Shown: positions 45,427-53,581 of the stretch, in pieces | Layout: each line of letters starts with the position of its first letter | How positions within the stretch are numbered: the first letter of the stretch is position 1 | Assembly (NCBI GenBank): GCA_028714695.1 | Contig: JAQTLX010000021.1 | Coordinates: forward strand, 1 to 53,581 | DNA length: 53,581 bases | Direction of reading: 5' to 3' | DNA from: Ignavibacteria bacterium | GTDB taxonomy: Bacteria > Bacteroidota > Ignavibacteria > Tepidaquicellales > Tepidaquicellaceae | Notes under the pieces: generated by a model | What the model saw: only the letters and a program-made list of their open reading frames with translations | The model's database searches: none | What the model was told of the DNA's origin: nothing | Translations under genes and position numbers: made by a program

Positions 45427-46551
45427 ATGAAAAAAACTATTTACACTTTAATTCTTGTACTTGCGCCCCTCCTGACTGTTTTTTCCTATCCGAGGTTTGC
45501 CGCATATACAGGCGATAAATGTTCCGACTGCCACGTTACGCCTACAGGCGCCGGGATGAGGAACACTTACGGAAATAATTTTGCGAAGCAAAATCTGCAA
45601 ATGGATTTCCTGAAAAAATACATTAAGAAAACGCCCGAGTTAAACACTCAACTGAATAAAAATATTTCAGTGGGCGGCGACGTAAGAGTTATGCATATCG
45701 GGAACGAAAATCCTTTGTCCCCGACGCTTAATTCTTTCCTCACAATGGAAGGCGATTTGTATGTGAACGCGAAAGTTAATGATTTTATAAGCGTGTACGT
45801 CGCTCCGGGATATCAGATTCCAAGCGCGCCCGCAATGTATGAAGTTTTCGGAATGGTAAGCAATCTGCCCGCGGATATGTTCTTCAGAGCGGGACGCATG
45901 ACTCCGAATTTCGGAATAAAGATTGCCGAACATAACGCTTATCAGAGAATCGATTTTCTTAATGCTCCTTATTCCATGCTTGACGGCGTTGAAGCGGGTA
46001 TATCTCCGGGCATCTTCACGTTGTCCGCAGGGCTTTATAACGGGCTGGGCACGCAGTTCCTGAGCGGCGATTCAAAGAGATTATTTGTCTCGTCAGCCGA
46101 TGTTACACTGAGTTCAAAGGAAAAAAACCTTAACGTGAATCTCGGACTTTCATTCTACAACAACCCTTATAATTTTTCAACCGAAGAAGGCACTTCCGTT
46201 GCTAACAGAAAAGCATACGCAGGATTTGCTAAAATAGGTATAATGAAACACGTTGCGCTTCTCGGCGAAGTTGATTTCATGGAAGATACTCGTGCAAATG
46301 TAATGAGAAGAGGGCTTTACGGATACGGCGAACTCAACGTGCGCGTAACAAACGGAGTTGAAATCAGAGGCCAGTATGAATTTAAAAAACCTGACAGGGA
46401 TTTGACCGATAACAGAATATCGCGCGCAAGTTTCGGCGCGGCTTTATTCCCGCTTCAGGGATTCGAAACCGAAGCAATGATTAGATTCGTTACAAACGAC
46501 GCGCTGCCGAACACAAAAGAATTCAATCTGGGATTCCATTTTTATTTCTAA
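45427..46551 (+). CDS. Outer-membrane beta-barrel with a CXXCH heme motif
   Basis: 374 aa. Signal peptide about 1-20. Immediately after it lies YPRFAAYTGDKCSDCHVTPTGAGMRNTYG, with a single c-type heme motif C32-S-D-C35-H36. The rest (about 75-374) is a porin-type barrel: VGGDVRVMHIG, LYVNAKVNDFISVYVAPGYQI, FFRAGRMTPNFGIKI, LNVNLGLSFYNN, ELNVRVTNGVEIRGQYEF, and the aromatic C-terminus FNLGFHFYF typical of outer-membrane proteins. A monoheme domain at the periplasmic mouth of a barrel suggests an electron conduit (inference). Probable operon with the Rieske gene; a terminator follows. Confidence 0.85.
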   Translation: MKKTIYTLILVLAPLLTVFSYPRFAAYTGDKCSDCHVTPTGAGMRNTYGNNFAKQNLQMDFLKKYIKKTPELNTQLNKNISVGGDVRVMHIGNENPLSPTLNSFLTMEGDLYVNAKVNDFISVYVAPGYQIPSAPAMYEVFGMVSNLPADMFFRAGRMTPNFGIKIAEHNAYQRIDFLNAPYSMLDGVEAGISPGIFTLSAGLYNGLGTQFLSGDSKRLFVSSADVTLSSKEKNLNVNLGLSFYNNPYNFSTEEGTSVANRKAYAGFAKIGIMKHVALLGEVDFMEDTRANVMRRGLYGYGELNVRVTNGVEIRGQYEFKKPDRDLTDNRISRASFGAALFPLQGFETEAMIRFVTNDALPNTKEFNLGFHFYF

Positions 46552-46588
46552 AATCTTATACATTTAAATTTTATATATTGTCATCTCT

Positions 46589-46622
46589 CGTTCCCAAAGT
46601 CCTCTTTGGGAACGTTTTTTTT
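46589..46622 (+). terminator. Terminator after the heme-barrel gene
   Basis: An 11-bp perfect stem CGTTCCCAAAG (46589-46599), loop TCCT, CTTTGGGAACG (46604-46614), then eight T. The stem belongs to the TTCCCAAA/TTTGGGAA palindrome family seen at 47143 and 8159 too, so a repeat has become (or began as) a terminator. Confidence 0.88.
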
Positions 46623-46737
46623 AACTCTGGTTACTACTGCCTGCCCCGAGAATCGTGGCTCCTGCGTAGTAACCGCAAATTCCTCCATTTGGACACCGAT
46701 GCACACAACTTAAAACAATATAGTGATTTATAATGCC

Positions 46738-46798
46738 GTGCCTACGGCACTCTTTCGTGATGATTTCCTTTCCTAAAATACTGTTGTGCCTACGGCAC
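46738..46798. repeat. Pair of GTGCC-TAC-GGCAC palindromes
   Basis: Two copies of GTGCCTACGGCAC at 46738-46750 and 46786-46798, 48 bp apart. They lead into the 49-bp array of GTCCCGTAGGGAC, with which they share the C-GTA-G or C-TAC-G centre. Between 46623 and 46735 lies a segment (GCCTGCCCCGAGAATCGTGG) that recurs in diverged form near 47080. Confidence 0.75.
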
Positions 46799-46841
46799 TA
46801 TTGCAATACAATAATTACAATTTTAAAATGAAAACTTTTTT

Positions 46842-47062
46842 CAGTCCCGTAGGGACGATAATATTTTAGAGATACAAAATCATCTAATTTGAGTCCCGTA
46901 GGGACGACAGTATATTAGAGATACAAAATCATCTAATTTGAGTCCCGTAGGGACGACAGTATATTAGAGATACAAAATCATCTAATTTGAGTCCCGTAGG
47001 GACGACAGTATATTAGAGATACAAAATCATCTAATTTGAGTCCCGTAGGGACGACAGTATAT
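46842..47062. repeat. 49-bp tandem repeat with GTCCCGTAGGGAC palindrome
   Basis: Five palindromes AGTCCCGTAGGGACGA start at 46842, 46891, 46940, 46989 and 47038, exactly 49 bp apart. The spacer (ACAGTATATTAGAGATACAA then AATCATCTAATTTG) is identical in the central copies and slightly different in the first and last. Identical spacers and a 13-bp palindrome show this is a tandem duplication array, not CRISPR. Confidence 0.9.
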
Positions 47063-47142
47063 TTATTTCTGATTACAATTGCCTGCACCGTGTATCGGAG
47101 CTCCTGCTTCTAACCTTCTTTATATCTTAATAAGACACTCTC

Positions 47143-47166
47143 GTTCCCAAACTCCTGTTTGGGAAC
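47143..47166. repeat. GTTCCCAAAC palindrome
   Basis: GTTCCCAAAC (47143-47152), loop TCCT, GTTTGGGAAC (47157-47166). The third locus of the TTCCCAAA/TTTGGGAA family, with the same TCCT loop as the terminator at 46589, but with no T-tract. Confidence 0.78.
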
Positions 47167-47192
47167 TTTCAACAGAATGTGCCGATAATAAA

Positions 47193-47220
47193 GAAGCCGT
47201 GCAAAGCACGGCTTCCTTTT
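47193..47220. terminator. Terminator of the T9SS cargo operon
   Basis: A 10-bp stem GAAGCCGTGC (47193-47202), loop AAA, GCACGGCTTC (47206-47215). On the minus strand it is followed by TTTATTAT, serving the 1521-aa gene; on the plus strand by CTTTTATT. Confidence 0.82.
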
Positions 47221-47291
47221 ATTAAACAACAAATTTATTTTATCAATACTCCGCCATAAGAGATTGGCGAGCTTCTTATAAAATAACCACG

Positions 47292-50200
47292 TTATTTTAT
47301 AAGTAGCATTTTCTTAACTGCTGTGAACTCTTTCCCGCCCGAGACCAGCAAACGATAGAAATACACTCCGCTTGCAAATCCGCTGCCGTCAAACTCCGAG
47401 ATATATTTACCTGCTGAACGAAACTCATTATTCACCAAGGTTTTGATTTCTCTTCCGAGTATGTCATAAATCATAAGTTTCACTTTCCCGTCCTGCGGCA
47501 TATCAAACGCTATCTTCGTAACAGGATTAAACGGATTCGGATAATTTTGATGCAATTCAAATGTCTTAGGAATTAAAGTGTTTTCCTTTACAATACCAGA
47601 GCCTTTACCTATTCCGAATATCTTCTTTATATCATCGTTCATTATCGCAACATGCGTTTTGACAGTGTTTGGTTTCTTGATTTTAACGGATTCTTTTATC
47701 TGCTTCATCGTTGCAAGTTCGGTTTTGGCTTTGCTCTTTGAAATTTCATTTACCGAAGACTCTAATGTTTTTTCAAATTGTTTTACTTTTTCTTCCTGTT
47801 TTGTCCTGTCATCCTTTGCCGCTGTTTTAATCTTTTCATAGAAAACCTTCGTTTTCTGTTTGTCGGTGTTTTTAATCTTTGTATCGTTTCTTGCCATTCT
47901 GTTAAGAAGTGTGTCTGCCGGAGTACTGAGTTCTTCAGTCGTTAGTTCAACATCACCGCTTAAACTTCCGCCCTGCCCCATCAGCAGATATGTTGCCGCA
48001 TAATCCCAACTGGCAACAAGTCCTTCGTAAGTATATGGATTCTGTGTCATTATATACTGAAATCCATCCAATGCTGACTGATACTGCCCCAGTTTAACTT
48101 TGCATTTCTGAATGTAAAAAAACGCGCGCTTTGTCAGATTCGGATTCTGCTGATTTGACGTAATAAGATTTTCAAGATATGTTTTCAGTGTTCCTATTCT
48201 ATTTCCGTTATTATCCGGACTCAGCGATGCCATATAAAGTTTTTGCACCATTCCCGCGCTTTCCAGACTATCCGGAAATTGATTAAGCAGTGACTTCGCT
48301 TTTTCTTCTACTACTGCATAGTTTCTTTTACGAAGATTGATATTAATAGTGTCTTTTAGACTCTTGTAAACGTTTTCTTCTATATTCGATATCTTATCCG
48401 GATTGAAACCGCTTCCTTCTCCTCCAGATGTTCTGTAAACCGTATCCTGATATCCGTATGAATTAAATAAAGCAAAATCCTGCGGAGGCGTAAGTTTGCA
48501 ACTGTAAGGTGTAAATATAAAATTAACGTATGTGCTCTGATCTGCATACCAAACAACACTGTGTAGGGCATCAATATTCGTTACGCTGTCTTTATGAAAA
48601 CAATTTCTTGCCGGGCTTACACTTAACTGCTCCATTCCGCTGAATGTTCCGGTTAAGTGCCTGGAGTTGTCTATATCATTTAAGTCAAAGTTATTTTGAC
48701 CTCCGTTAATATTGAAATTAGAATTTTCCGAATATATATTGCTTGCATTTGAACCGTAATTCCTGATGTAATTATTTCCTCCGAGATATAGTCCCGAAGT
48801 AGGACTTAAAGAAGCGCTGCTCCCCGAAAGACACTGTATTCCTTGGGAGTTATCATTGCCGAGTATTTTATTTCCGTACAGGTCGATAGCAGAAGATAAT
48901 AGCACAACCGATTTATTAAAGTTGTTGAAATAGCAATTTTTTATTGCACCTCCGGTTACTCCCGTCAGCATTATCGCGTTAGATGTGTCGTTACCCGCGT
49001 TGAATATACACCATTCAGCAACCAGCGGAAATGTTACCGAGGCATTTGAGATGATATTTACAGCCGAATATCCGCTCTGATTCATATTGAATGTGCATTC
49101 TCTGATATTAAATATAATCGGAGCATCAGAAAAATTATTATAAACTCCCTGTATACCTCCCGAATTGCTGTTAGTGTTTATTGTATTCCTCCTGAAATGA
49201 ACCTTGTTCGTATTTATAATTGAACATGCTTTCGCCGTATCATTCGATATTACGTTTGATATATTTGTGTTATATATTCCTATTGAATCGCACCTGATAA
49301 GCGTAATACCTTTCCAGACGTTTTCATTGTTTTTCCCCTGAAGCGTGACTTCTTCTGCATTGTCAGCGTTTACGCCGCAAACAAAGCATCCGCCGTTCAT
49401 TTCTATCCCCGCGTTTGTGCCGAATGTAACGGTCTTCCCCTGATTTACCGTTATATTATATCCGCCGCCATATATCATGCCGTTACATGCTAAATTTGTG
49501 TTTATATATTCATCGGCAACAAGTGTTCCGCCGTCAATCATCACGGGAGTCAGTTTAAATAGTTTTCCTTCGCCCGCGTTAAACCAGCCGAGGTCAATTT
49601 GATTTGAAACTCTTTTATCTAATACAGCAACGGTCGAATCATTTAAAAGATTAACTACTTTCCAGTTATTGAAATTATCAAGTCTGTTTTCCGCTCCTCC
49701 GAGTTGAACTTTCACTTGTCTGTAACCGCTGCATGCGTCTGTTCCCGGATTGCATCTGCGGTTTACAATCATGAAATATTTCTCCAAATCCGCCGCTGAT
49801 TTTTCAAATATTCCGACCTGCAAATATGTTTTATCCTGCGTATCCATTCCATCATTATTATTATTGCCTTCGGGACAAATGACCGGGTCGCCGTTCGTAT
49901 ATGTATTTATATGTTTAATATACGTAGCCAGTAACGCGGTTCTTTCATCGATGGAATTTTCAGGCATTACTCTATGATACCTGTAACTATTGGAGAGTCC
50001 GTTGTTAAATTCCATAAGATAAGGTCCCCATTTTGTCAGTTTCTCATTATATGCTTTTATAGCATTCCATTTCTGCTGACCGTAAACATTAGTTTCGCGT
50101 TTGGTAATGTTTGGATTGCCATTCCCGGGGGGGTTCGTTAATCCTCTGCCGTAAGAGGCTTTAGGGTCAGTTTGAGGCAGATTTCCAAAACCGCCGTAAC

Positions 50201-51857
50201 AGTGGTACATAATTCCTTTTACTCCGTATGTTACCATAATATTGGCAATCGTTTCTATTTCCTGATTTGTCGGTTCCCGTGCGCCCTGATAACCGAAACC
50301 CAATGATGCCGGAGGATAAAAATTTAATATTGCAGTCACACCGAAATAAAAAGGCTTTTCGGGATAGTCCTTCGCGTAATGTATTGCATATTTTTTCTGC
50401 CACGCGATTAAATCCCTGTCATATTTATTCTGCATGGCAATTTCATATTCACTTTTGGGAACAGGGTTTCCCAGTAAACCGTTTATGCTGTCATACGGCA
50501 CTGTCTGAAGTTCATTGGATATTGAGTCCCTTAATTTAAAAAAGAAACACATTGAAACAATTTCAGACATATTCATTGAATTATACTTGGCTTTATACGC
50601 GTCATAATCGGTAACGTTAGTTCCCCATGGAGCCTGATAGCAGGAATAGTCATTCATCAATAATTTCGCGGTTGGATTAGGATTTGGAACCGGGTTATTT
50701 ATCATTTTGTCCTGAACATATTTTACGCTTGGCAGACAATTATAATCCGGCTCCTCAACCCAGAATCTGTACGCTCCGTCAGTTGCGCCTATAAGATTTG
50801 CTTCGCCTGTAATCCATGGGTCAGAATTAAATGGAGCAGATTTAAACATTGTTTCCGCCACATCGCTTTCCATTTTCACATAATCAATCCACATTGTACA
50901 TTGTCCAAGCCATCTTACGCGTATGTCGAATAGACTTCCGGCGTCCGAGTGGTCGCAATCTGAAGGTTTTAAATCTTCTCCGTCAACTCGTAATGCATTT
51001 GGTTCGGATGGGAAAAAATTAAATTCTTCCTTGTATTTTCCGTTGTAAATATCATTTTGTTTAAAATTTTCAGACTTTATTATTTTAGTTAATACCGGTG
51101 CTCCATCAAAACTGTGTACCTCTATCTGACACACATCTATTCCATCCGGTAATCCTTGTGGTATTCTAATCCTCGGTTTGACAAACCAATAATACTGATT
51201 ATCTTTATAAAGTTCATTCGCTCCTTTGCACGCTGTCTGTTCATATTTTGAGTGTACATTGTAAACAACATAACTATTTGCCGGATTTACTCCGGGTTCA
51301 CATTTTTTTACCATGAAATTGACGCCGTCTTCAGTATCCTGTATATCTATCCCCGTTTCTGTTCCGTCAAAACAATAAAATTTTTCGGATGTGATATTAG
51401 AAACATTCTCGCATTGATAAACACTCTGCTGACCTCTAATAAGATACTCGATTTTCGGTCTTTCCATAAACGACCAGTATCCTTTGTTTTTAATATCGCT
51501 TATTACACTGTTAATAGCGTCTGCGTAATCGGATACGTTCGCCTGAAGACGGTCCTTTTTACAACTGTTTCCACTGAAAGTGTACCATCCGTTTGGAACA
51601 GGTCTGGTTTTACCGTTAATAGTTATCATATCAAATATCGCTACGTAATTATGCCAGACATTGAATTTGAGTTCATCGCATTTGATGTTGAAATTAGGGT
51701 CGCCCTCCATTTGTATAGCGCCGATTAAAAAAACATTCGGGCGGTTTCCCTGTGAAGAAGTCTGTTGTGATTGTTTCGGGTTTTCGGGAATTATATTCAG
51801 TCCCGTAACGACTAATGATACAATAAGAAATACGAGTAATAGTAATTTCTTTTTCAT
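47292..51857 (-). CDS. Large secreted multidomain protein with T9SS signal
   Basis: 1521 aa. A signal peptide covers about 1-19. Residues 30-770 are of no family I know, Cys- and Trp-rich, with a region (about 490-600) containing FGVTAILNFYPPAS and VKGIMYHCYGG that might be a glycosidase-like barrel. About 780-1090 is a right-handed beta-helix-type segment with regular short repeats (TLIRCDSIGIYNTNISN, GGAIKNCYFNNF, IDLYGNKILGN). About 1170-1290 is a TPR-like helical stretch, and 1310-1400 a Lys/Glu-rich coiled coil. The last 90 residues are the T9SS sorting domain (LHQNYPNPFNPVTKIAFDM, IYDILGREIKTLV, SGVYFYRL, KKMLLIK). Second gene after 51866-53254. Confidence 0.88.
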   Translation of the reverse strand: MKKKLLLLVFLIVSLVVTGLNIIPENPKQSQQTSSQGNRPNVFLIGAIQMEGDPNFNIKCDELKFNVWHNYVAIFDMITINGKTRPVPNGWYTFSGNSCKKDRLQANVSDYADAINSVISDIKNKGYWSFMERPKIEYLIRGQQSVYQCENVSNITSEKFYCFDGTETGIDIQDTEDGVNFMVKKCEPGVNPANSYVVYNVHSKYEQTACKGANELYKDNQYYWFVKPRIRIPQGLPDGIDVCQIEVHSFDGAPVLTKIIKSENFKQNDIYNGKYKEEFNFFPSEPNALRVDGEDLKPSDCDHSDAGSLFDIRVRWLGQCTMWIDYVKMESDVAETMFKSAPFNSDPWITGEANLIGATDGAYRFWVEEPDYNCLPSVKYVQDKMINNPVPNPNPTAKLLMNDYSCYQAPWGTNVTDYDAYKAKYNSMNMSEIVSMCFFFKLRDSISNELQTVPYDSINGLLGNPVPKSEYEIAMQNKYDRDLIAWQKKYAIHYAKDYPEKPFYFGVTAILNFYPPASLGFGYQGAREPTNQEIETIANIMVTYGVKGIMYHCYGGFGNLPQTDPKASYGRGLTNPPGNGNPNITKRETNVYGQQKWNAIKAYNEKLTKWGPYLMEFNNGLSNSYRYHRVMPENSIDERTALLATYIKHINTYTNGDPVICPEGNNNNDGMDTQDKTYLQVGIFEKSAADLEKYFMIVNRRCNPGTDACSGYRQVKVQLGGAENRLDNFNNWKVVNLLNDSTVAVLDKRVSNQIDLGWFNAGEGKLFKLTPVMIDGGTLVADEYINTNLACNGMIYGGGYNITVNQGKTVTFGTNAGIEMNGGCFVCGVNADNAEEVTLQGKNNENVWKGITLIRCDSIGIYNTNISNVISNDTAKACSIINTNKVHFRRNTINTNSNSGGIQGVYNNFSDAPIIFNIRECTFNMNQSGYSAVNIISNASVTFPLVAEWCIFNAGNDTSNAIMLTGVTGGAIKNCYFNNFNKSVVLLSSAIDLYGNKILGNDNSQGIQCLSGSSASLSPTSGLYLGGNNYIRNYGSNASNIYSENSNFNINGGQNNFDLNDIDNSRHLTGTFSGMEQLSVSPARNCFHKDSVTNIDALHSVVWYADQSTYVNFIFTPYSCKLTPPQDFALFNSYGYQDTVYRTSGGEGSGFNPDKISNIEENVYKSLKDTININLRKRNYAVVEEKAKSLLNQFPDSLESAGMVQKLYMASLSPDNNGNRIGTLKTYLENLITSNQQNPNLTKRAFFYIQKCKVKLGQYQSALDGFQYIMTQNPYTYEGLVASWDYAATYLLMGQGGSLSGDVELTTEELSTPADTLLNRMARNDTKIKNTDKQKTKVFYEKIKTAAKDDRTKQEEKVKQFEKTLESSVNEISKSKAKTELATMKQIKESVKIKKPNTVKTHVAIMNDDIKKIFGIGKGSGIVKENTLIPKTFELHQNYPNPFNPVTKIAFDMPQDGKVKLMIYDILGREIKTLVNNEFRSAGKYISEFDGSGFASGVYFYRLLVSGGKEFTAVKKMLLIK

Positions 51858-51865
51858 ATATAGTT

Positions 51866-53254
51866 TTATTTGATTAGTAACATTTTCCTTGTATCAACTC
51901 TGATACCGTTCGCATATAACGAATAGAAATAGATTCCACTGGATAGATTTCCTGCATCAAATCTTACCTGATATGTCCCCGATTGTAATTTTTCATTCAC
52001 GAGAACTGCAATTTCTCTTCCCTGAACATCAAATACTTTTATTTTTACATCCCCTGAATTTACAATTTGAAATTTAACATTTGTCATTGAATTAAATGGG
52101 TTTGGATAGTTCTGTTCCAGCGAATACTTATCCGGGATTGTGTTCTCCGGTTGGTTTACACCTACTATTATCGTAGAATCTCCGCCTGTTGTGGTATGTA
52201 TACCCTGACCAAGTGTATGATAAGCCCAGCCGTGTTTAACACCGGAGAAGTTAACATAATAATATCTCGGGATATGAATAGCTGACGTATCGGGAATTTG
52301 ATATCCCCAGTTTATACCCCCATTTGTAGTTTTATACAGCACTCCGAAATATCTTAACGGATTAGGATATTCGGCAGTTGTGCCCGATGCCCAAATAGTA
52401 TCAGTACCTATGAAAAATAAATTATTAATACTGATTCCTGACGTAGTCCCGGGAACGTGCGGTAGTGTATATGTCACCCAGTTGATACCGCAATTATTCG
52501 TTTTTTGAATACCGATACTGTTTAATCTAAAGCCTGTATTAACATCAAAAAATTTTGCGTAAAAAAATCCGACATTATCCAGCAAACTCCACGAAAACCC
52601 GCCATCGGTTGTTTTGTACGTGTTGCCCTGAGAATAAAATCCGATTTGACTATTTGCCATGTATATATTCTGCGGATTATATTGCCCCGCATTATATATC
52701 CTCTGCCAGTTTCCTCCGCCGTCCGTCGAACGGAATACACCGCCGACAAGAGGGTTATCGTCAACAACATAAATTGTATCTTTACCTAAAACGCTCATTC
52801 CCCAAAACGCCGTTGCCCAACTATAATTATTTTTAGTCCAAGTATTTCCTCTGTCAGTTGTTTTACACATTGTCGCAATTCCGCCGCCGCCGCATGCATA
52901 ACCAATACTGTCTGTAACAAATGTAATTCTTAAAAAGGAATTACCATAAGGACCTATATTATTGAAGTTCTTAATCCAATTGTTACCTCCGTTTGTAGTT
53001 TTAAAAACAAAACTAGTATCATTGTTTGGAGTATCTGTCACCGTAAATCCCGTCAACGAATCAAGGAAGGTCATATCTTTTATTACTCTTCCGTTGAGCA
53101 TCGTCTGCAAATTAGTCTGCAACTGCCAGCCGCCGTTCACATCAGGAGATTGTTTGCTGTCCCGGAAACTAAACGAGATGATGAAAAATCCTGAACAAAC
53201 GACAAGAAAAAGTGCTGATAAAATAATCCGCTTTTTTATAATAAACTTATTCAT
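51866..53254 (-). CDS. Ycf48/BNR-like repeat protein with T9SS signal
   Basis: 462 aa from the ATG at 53254 (MNKFIIKK). A longer frame opens at 53362, but its first 36 residues lack signal-peptide character, whereas MNKFIIKKRIILSALFLVV is a proper signal peptide. The body has repeated sequence units VFKTTNGGNNWIKNF, MCKTTDRGNTWTKN, VFRSTDGGGNWQRI, TYKTTDGGFSWSLL, LYKTTNGGINWGYQ: Asp-box/BNR blades of a beta-propeller, as in Ycf48-like proteins. The T9SS signal follows: YSLEQNYPNPFNSMTNVKF to KMLLIK. Eight bases before the 1521-aa gene, so they form one operon. Function unknown; probably a surface or secreted protein. Confidence 0.9.
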   Translation of the reverse strand: MNKFIIKKRIILSALFLVVCSGFFIISFSFRDSKQSPDVNGGWQLQTNLQTMLNGRVIKDMTFLDSLTGFTVTDTPNNDTSFVFKTTNGGNNWIKNFNNIGPYGNSFLRITFVTDSIGYACGGGGIATMCKTTDRGNTWTKNNYSWATAFWGMSVLGKDTIYVVDDNPLVGGVFRSTDGGGNWQRIYNAGQYNPQNIYMANSQIGFYSQGNTYKTTDGGFSWSLLDNVGFFYAKFFDVNTGFRLNSIGIQKTNNCGINWVTYTLPHVPGTTSGISINNLFFIGTDTIWASGTTAEYPNPLRYFGVLYKTTNGGINWGYQIPDTSAIHIPRYYYVNFSGVKHGWAYHTLGQGIHTTTGGDSTIIVGVNQPENTIPDKYSLEQNYPNPFNSMTNVKFQIVNSGDVKIKVFDVQGREIAVLVNEKLQSGTYQVRFDAGNLSSGIYFYSLYANGIRVDTRKMLLIK

Positions 53255-53487
53255 ATATGTGCCTTTCTTTTCCAAATAGTTGATAGTGCATTGTTTAGTA
53301 ATTATTATAATTACCGACAAATGAAATAAATTTTTGTTCTTAGTCTCTTTACCTCTTCGCAAACTTTGTATATGTTAAATATGATAATTATATTAAGAAA
53401 TATCAATCGACATATTTTGACTATAAATCAGCAAATATTTTGGACCCGGAAAAACATAAAATGCGATTTTTAACTATTTAAGAAGAC

Positions 53488-53581
53488 TCCGTTCCCAAAA
53501 TAGTACTTTTCTCGGAATAAATAGTACTATTCACGGAAACATTTCGCACATTCTCGGAAACATTTGGCACTTTTTCGGAAT
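53488..53581. repeat. 21-bp tandem repeat running off the window edge
   Basis: Units at 53509-53529, 53530-53550 and 53551-53571, with a partial one at 53572-53581. Consensus TTCTCGGAAACATTTSGCAC, with an alternative second half AATAAATAGTACTA. A degenerate unit (TCCGTTCCCAAAATAGTACTT) precedes them at 53488. Short tandem motifs like this are found as transposase-binding repeats at the ends of some insertion sequences, notably IS21-type. The rest of the element would be to the right of the window, so I cannot confirm. Confidence 0.6.

Noticed and set aside
46842..47062. Regularly spaced palindromic repeats resembling a CRISPR array
   Set aside because: The spacers are identical, the palindrome is only 13 bp and there are no cas genes; it is a 49-bp tandem duplication.

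Overview
The window is a low-GC chromosomal segment from a bacterium of the Bacteroidota/Chlorobiota/Ignavibacteriota group, most likely Ignavibacteria-like (inference). Three large secreted proteins end in the type IX secretion (T9SS) sorting signature: an NYPNPFNP-type motif followed by a beta-sandwich and a basic C-terminus ending LIK. Housekeeping genes sit beside many secreted proteins, lipoproteins and beta-barrels, with A/T-rich, repeat-filled intergenic DNA. I saw no rRNA, tRNA, prophage or CRISPR array.

Layout. 1-1127: no gene; a REP-like hairpin array, a strong terminator and a 20-bp A/T minisatellite. 1128-8286: a periplasmic S46 dipeptidyl-peptidase, a peroxiredoxin, the ribF-rpsO-pnp cluster and a small lipoprotein whose 3' end and terminator are tandemly duplicated. 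8348-11537: two glutamine synthetase family genes in tandem. 12051-16637: pyruvate:ferredoxin oxidoreductase (nifJ) and a dihydroorotate-dehydrogenase-like partner. 17004-18521: a single-domain globin, a candidate structured RNA of about 186 nt, and a DNPH1/Rcl-like nucleotide hydrolase. 18662-27158: M13 peptidase, urocanase, a REP-associated tyrosine transposase with inverted REP-like hairpins, a DinG-like helicase and RsmB.

27230-34185, all on the minus strand, is the most interesting block. It encodes a coiled-coil lipoprotein, two paralogous LysM proteins with long Lys/Asp/Glu tails, a PhoH ATPase, a polytopic membrane protein with an ExbB/GldL-like look, a single-TM periplasmic protein with a MotB/GldM-like look, and a predicted outer-membrane barrel. 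Together these have the parts of a cell-envelope-spanning, ion-driven machine; this is inference from architecture.

34411-40394: guaA overlapping a BadF-type sugar kinase; a small secreted protein; two small membrane proteins separated only by an in-frame stop codon; prfA; and a six-TM ABC-type protein with no nucleotide-binding domain. 40529-46551: a lipocalin-like protein, a metzincin protease with T9SS signal, a lipoprotein, a YitT membrane protein, a YdeI-like protein, and a Tat-exported Rieske protein next to a beta-barrel carrying one c-type heme motif. 46552-47291: a palindrome-rich intergenic region with a 49-bp tandem repeat. 47292-53254: two co-directional T9SS cargo genes (1521 and 462 aa). 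The right edge holds a 21-bp tandem repeat that runs out of the window and could be one end of an insertion sequence.

Physiology suggested: an anaerobic or facultative, peptide-consuming heterotroph (S46 and M13 peptidases, urocanase, PFOR) with outer-surface T9SS proteins and some respiratory electron transfer (Rieske/heme-barrel pair, globin, peroxiredoxin).
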